This document shows positions 60,934 through 64,000 of a stretch of 64,000 nucleotides of DNA, in pieces (the stretch's first letter is position 1; each line of letters opens with the position of its first letter). A program made the translations under genes and the position numbers. The notes beneath the pieces were generated by a model, which saw only the letters and a program-made list of their open reading frames with translations, did not search any database and had not been told where the DNA came from. The stretch is from Streptococcus infantis (GTDB lineage Bacteria; Bacillota; Bacilli; Lactobacillales; Streptococcaceae): the NCBI RefSeq assembly GCF_018499575.1, contig NZ_JAHDAP010000001.1, forward strand, positions 868,001 through 932,000, read 5' to 3'.

Positions 60934-60970
60934 ATCCCTATCTTATCACAAAATGCGCTATAATAGAAAC
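60934..60970. promoter_or_regulatory. Overlapping divergent rlmD/recX promoters in a 37-bp gap
   Basis: Minus strand: TGA-TAAGAT at 60948-60940, then six bases and the rlmD ATG. Plus strand: TATAAT at 60959-60964, then six bases and the recX ATG. Each -35 position falls next to the other gene's start. No Shine-Dalgarno is present on either side, so both transcripts probably start at or near the AUG. Confidence 0.65.
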
Positions 60971-61747
60971 ATGAAAATCACAAAACTAGAAAAGAAAAAA
61001 CGACTTTATCTGCTAGAACTTGATAGCGACCAAACCTGCTACATTACAGAGGATACCATTGTTCGCTTTCTGTTGACCAAGGATAAGGAAATTAGTCCCG
61101 AAGAGTTTACAGAGATTCAGACCTTCGCACAATTTTCCTACGGAAAAAACCTAGCCCTCTACCACTTATCTTTCAAGGCGCGTACCGAAAAGGAAGTCCG
61201 AGATTATCTAATCAAACATGAAATTGATGAAAAAATCATCCCCCAAGTCATCCAGTCACTAAAGGATGATAACTGGATCAATGACCGTCAGTATGCCTAT
61301 GCTATTATCAACTCCAATCAGCTATCTGGTGACAAGGGAAGCTATATGTTGATACAGAAAATCTCTCAAAAGGGTGTTGCCAAATCCATTATCCAAGAAG
61401 TCTTACAAGAATTTGATCTGACAGAAGTCGCTGAGCGTACGGCTGAAAAACTATTGAAAAAATACCAGGGAAAATTACCTGCTCGCGCTCTACAAGATAA
61501 GATAATCCAAAATCTTACCAACAAAGGGTTTTCCTACTCGGAAGCTAAAACAGCCTTTGACCAACTGGATATCCAGATAGAAGAGGAAACCGTTCAGGAA
61601 CTAATTTTTAAAGAGTTGGACAAGCAATATCGGAAATATTCACGAAAGTATGAAGGATACGAACTGAAACAACGTTTGACACAAGTTTTAGCAAGAAAAG
61701 GCTATGATTTTTCGGATATAGCCAGCGCTCTCAGAGAATATCTTTAA
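60971..61747 (+). CDS. recX: Recombination regulator RecX
   Basis: A 258-residue helical-repeat protein that modulates RecA filaments. Signature segments: [48 protein letters not shown] and [14 protein letters not shown] 60971 is chosen for family length; the frame is open further upstream to 60887, but that part lies inside rlmD and its promoter. Starts without a ribosome site. Confidence 0.93.
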   Translation: MKITKLEKKKRLYLLELDSDQTCYITEDTIVRFLLTKDKEISPEEFTEIQTFAQFSYGKNLALYHLSFKARTEKEVRDYLIKHEIDEKIIPQVIQSLKDDNWINDRQYAYAIINSNQLSGDKGSYMLIQKISQKGVAKSIIQEVLQEFDLTEVAERTAEKLLKKYQGKLPARALQDKIIQNLTNKGFSYSEAKTAFDQLDIQIEEETVQELIFKELDKQYRKYSRKYEGYELKQRLTQVLARKGYDFSDIASALREYL

Positions 61748-61785
61748 CTTTTTCATGAAAAAACTAAGAACTTTAAATAAAAATG

Positions 61786-61794
61786 TGATACAAT
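61786..61794 (+). promoter_or_regulatory. Extended -10 promoter of the DUF402 gene
   Basis: TGA-TACAAT at 61786-61794, 41 nt before the ATG. The leader has no strong ribosome site, only GAAAG. Confidence 0.55.
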
Positions 61795-61835
61795 AGTAAA
61801 CGATAAACTTATAAATTGTAGAAAGTTGGTTAGTT

Positions 61836-62369
61836 ATGAAACTTCCAAAAGAAGGCGACTTTATTACAATTCAAAGTTATAAGCATGATGGGAGTCTCCA
61901 CCGTACTTGGAGAGACACCATGGTACTAAAAACAACAGAGAACGCTATTATCGGCGTCAACGACCACACACTTGTTACCGAAAGTGACGGTCGTCGTTGG
62001 GTGACTCGAGAACCGGCTATTGTTTACTTTCACAAAAAATATTGGTTTAATATCATCGCTATGATTCGTGATAATGGGATTTCCTACTACTGCAACATGG
62101 CTAGCCCTTATTATCTAGATGAAGAAGCTTTAAAATACATCGATTATGATTTAGATGTTAAAGTTTTTACAGATGGCGAGAAACGCCTCTTGGACGTCGA
62201 AGAGTATGAACGTCACAAGCGTAAGATGAATTATCCTGATGATTTAGATTATATTTTGAAAGAGCATGTTAAGATTCTTGTTGATTGGATCAACAATGAA
62301 CGAGGTCCCTTCTCAGAAGCCTATGTCAACATTTGGTACAAACGCTACGTAGAACTAAAGAATCGGTAA
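61836..62369 (+). CDS. DUF402 / Ntdp-type nucleoside tri- and diphosphatase
   Basis: A 177-residue protein. [47 protein letters not shown] and the acidic [11 protein letters not shown] block are the DUF402 hallmarks. Staphylococcal and Bacillus relatives hydrolyse nucleoside di- and triphosphates. Single gene, ended by a good terminator. Confidence 0.9.
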   Translation: MKLPKEGDFITIQSYKHDGSLHRTWRDTMVLKTTENAIIGVNDHTLVTESDGRRWVTREPAIVYFHKKYWFNIIAMIRDNGISYYCNMASPYYLDEEALKYIDYDLDVKVFTDGEKRLLDVEEYERHKRKMNYPDDLDYILKEHVKILVDWINNERGPFSEAYVNIWYKRYVELKNR

Positions 62370-62377
62370 AGTTGTCA

Positions 62378-62411
62378 GAGGTCAGGAACAAAATCCTGAC
62401 CTCGTTTTTTT
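62378..62411 (+). terminator. Terminator of the DUF402 gene
   Basis: A 10-bp stem GAGGTCAGGA / TCCTGACCTC (62378-62387, 62394-62403) followed by seven T. Confidence 0.93.
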
Positions 62412-62420
62412 ATAAGCAAA

Positions 62421-62444
62421 AAACCTGCCACATTAGGCAGGTTT
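62421..62444 (-). terminator. queH terminator
   Basis: A 9-bp stem AAACCTGCC / GGCAGGTTT, followed on the minus strand by TTTTTTGC, 4 nt beyond the queH stop. Confidence 0.88.
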
Positions 62445-62448
62445 CCCT

Positions 62449-63216
62449 TTAAATATCTAACTTTGTAACAGTGAACTTGATATGCGAATAGTCTTTTTCG
62501 ATATCCTTATCTACCATAAAGGCTGTTGCTTCCTTCTTGACCTGTACCAAGTCAATATTCTGTGCTTGAGCGGCATAGACACAGCCACAGTAACATTGAC
62601 GATAGATATCATATTCTTCACACATCTCTACAGAACGTTTGTAACCTTGATTTTTCTTAAAGTCACTTGGAAGATAATGAGTGGTGTAAATTTTCTGCAC
62701 ATCTATCCCGATACTATTGATGGTTTGTGAATTTTTATGGGGACTGATCGTTAGTGCTGAGCCAAAGTAGTCAAAGCCCAAGTCCATAGCTACTTGAGCT
62801 GTCTTGTCCAAACGATAGTCAAAGCAAACCTTGCAACGGTCCCCACCTTCAGGTTCTTCTTCCAAACCTCGAACCAGTTTACGGTATTCGTTGGGTTCAT
62901 AGGGTGCTTCTAGGTATTGAACATTATTTCCTGTTCGCTCATTAAAATCACTGACAAACTTTTTGGTTACATAGGCACGCTTGTGATACTCAGCCTTGGG
63001 ATGGATATTTGAATTTGCAAAATAAATGGTCACATCCGCATACTTGGTCAAATACTCTAAAGTGTAGGTACTGCAGGGAGCACAACAAACGTGCATGAGA
63101 ATAGTTGGTCTTTCTTCATTTTTTTCCCAAACTTGGACCATCTTTTGCATGACACGGTCATAGTTGATCTTTTGATTGGGATTCATCTTGCTTAGAATTT
63201 CTTCTACATCGATCAT
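62449..63216 (-). CDS. queH: Epoxyqueuosine reductase QueH
   Basis: A 255-residue DUF208 protein. Cysteine pairs lie in MHVCCAPCSTYTLEYL (about 41-56), and in the later GDRCKVCFDYRLDKTA and YRQCYCGCVYA. QueH reduces epoxyqueuosine to queuosine in the wobble position of tRNA and binds an iron-sulfur cluster and iron. The extended -10 TGG-TACAAT and an AAGGAG site lie upstream. Confidence 0.9.
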   Translation of the reverse strand: MIDVEEILSKMNPNQKINYDRVMQKMVQVWEKNEERPTILMHVCCAPCSTYTLEYLTKYADVTIYFANSNIHPKAEYHKRAYVTKKFVSDFNERTGNNVQYLEAPYEPNEYRKLVRGLEEEPEGGDRCKVCFDYRLDKTAQVAMDLGFDYFGSALTISPHKNSQTINSIGIDVQKIYTTHYLPSDFKKNQGYKRSVEMCEEYDIYRQCYCGCVYAAQAQNIDLVQVKKEATAFMVDKDIEKDYSHIKFTVTKLDI

Positions 63217-63283
63217 ACTCTTCTCCTTTTCCTCTTGCTATTGTACCACAGGATGATACTTTGAGCAAATAGGGTTTCGTGCT

Positions 63284-64000
63284 TTATTCAGTTTTTAAGT
63301 CCTTATCTAATAGCTTACCCATCCTTGTCAGACTGATTATTAAGATAGGGGAGGTTAAAAGCAGGATAAGGCCTAGAACTAAAAAGACAGCTACAAGACC
63401 CCAACGATCAATCATCCAACCTGTCAATGGGAAAATGACAATCATAGATAAACTAAAGAACATAGAATTAATACTAAGCATGGTCGCTCGTACACTGGAA
63501 GGTAAATAACCTTGTAAATCATTGAAGTAGATTGGCTGATAAACTGCATAAAGTGTATCAGTTAAAAGATATACGAGAAGAAAGGCAAAGGGTGTCCCAG
63601 AAAACACCAACAACAAGGCCAAGCCCGTCAGTGCAACAAGCATCGGAAAAACTTGATTGCTATTCCATTTTTTCCCGATTTGACTAGCTACATAAACTGC
63701 TATAAGATTTAACACACTACCACTCAGCATAACCAGTGAAACCTGCCATCCTGCTAAGTCACTTACTTTCTGCTGATAATAAAAGTAAAACATACACATG
63801 AGTGTCCCTACTAGCTGATAAGTCAGCATCCAGTAAAAGAGTACTGGTTTTTCCTGCCATTCTTTTCTGACTTGCAGGACAATCCTTTTAAAGGTTAAGA
63901 CTTCATTTTTCTCTCTCTTAGCCATTGGTTCTTTCATGAAATAAATCAAGATTATAGAAAGAAGTGAAAATCCTATAGCAATCAGATAGGTCCAGGCCAA
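63284..64000 (-). CDS. MFS transporter, N-terminus beyond the window
   Basis: The 238 C-terminal residues of a polytopic membrane protein, open to the right edge. About seven hydrophobic helices are seen, with the mid-protein loop KEPMAKREKNEVLTFKRIV separating the two halves of an MFS fold. Motifs such as GWMIDRWG fit an MFS family exporter. The substrate cannot be told. Confidence 0.8.
   Translation of the reverse strand: MAWTYLIAIGFSLLSIILIYFMKEPMAKREKNEVLTFKRIVLQVRKEWQEKPVLFYWMLTYQLVGTLMCMFYFYYQQKVSDLAGWQVSLVMLSGSVLNLIAVYVASQIGKKWNSNQVFPMLVALTGLALLLVFSGTPFAFLLVYLLTDTLYAVYQPIYFNDLQGYLPSSVRATMLSINSMFFSLSMIVIFPLTGWMIDRWGLVAVFLVLGLILLLTSPILIISLTRMGKLLDKDLKTE

Noticed and set aside
60887..60970. 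Longer recX start
   Set aside because: It would begin inside rlmD and span the promoter; family length supports 60971.

Overview
The window is ordinary chromosome from a low-GC Firmicute, almost certainly a mitis-group Streptococcus (S. mitis / S. oralis / S. infantis type). Nearly every housekeeping protein reads like its S. pneumoniae counterpart. MecA, the MsrAB and thioredoxin lipoprotein pair, LicD-type phosphocholine enzymes, a Pce-like phosphocholine esterase and extended -10 promoters (TGnTATAAT) all fit this group. Gene order, as I remember the pneumococcal map, is a mosaic of several pneumococcal blocks, so the strain is probably not S. pneumoniae itself. No rRNA, tRNA, CRISPR array, intact IS element or prophage was seen.

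Layout. 1-3043: minus-strand array of five unrelated small proteins (two SUKH-type, one ankyrin, two unknown) that looks like an immunity-gene cluster without a toxin in view. 3240-7691: SDR, rnz, a conserved unknown, hflX, miaA. 7814-14804: DUF3042 gene, thyA, glucokinase, hydrolase and pabB/C, then msrAB with a thioredoxin lipoprotein, and a YwlG-like gene. 15006-15743: mecA. 15868-23595: a phosphocholine/teichoic-acid-type surface cluster (flippase, Pce-like esterase, two LicD proteins, a polymerase-LicD fusion, one glycosyltransferase). 23734-34161: LCP ligase plus the shikimate/aromatic operons and an rRNA methyltransferase. 34423-38254: alpha-amylase, dnaD-like gene, metA, apt. 38382-42815: dapB, cca, ABC-F and a membrane protein. 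42828-43076: a diverged tandem repeat. 43080-47358: degV, DUF1149, and the glmM/cdaR/cdaA c-di-AMP and cell-wall operon. 47491-54887: ferredoxin-NADP reductase, whiA/yvcK/rapZ, ridA, engB, clpX, folA, dps. 55037-64000: heterodimeric ABC exporter, tpiA, rlmD and recX back to back, an Ntdp-type gene, queH and a truncated MFS gene.

Main discovery. The gene at 17378-18864 encodes a close relative of the pneumococcal phosphorylcholine esterase Pce/CbpE. Its signal-peptide coding region contains an (AT)11 dinucleotide tract at 17392-17413. With 11 units the ATG at 17378 runs into a stop after 20 codons. With 10 (or 7, or 13) units it opens into a 494-residue protein with a normal signal peptide, MBL catalytic domain, choline-binding-type repeats and a C-terminal membrane anchor. 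This is the signature of a slipped-strand phase switch, here in the OFF state. It sits beside the genes expected to add phosphocholine, so the locus could toggle surface phosphocholine by switching its removal.

Other points of interest: a Wzy-like polymerase fused to a LicD domain; several genes whose -10 box lies only 6-7 nt before the ATG (rlmD and recX back to back, the rlmI-like gene, pabB), suggesting leaderless mRNAs; a perfect palindromic MalR/LacI-type operator over the amylase promoter; a MET-box over the metA promoter; an inverted repeat inside the dps promoter spacer; and an uncharacterised ~112-bp tandem repeat between degV and dapB. All functional calls rest on motifs and remembered family resemblance; no database search was run.
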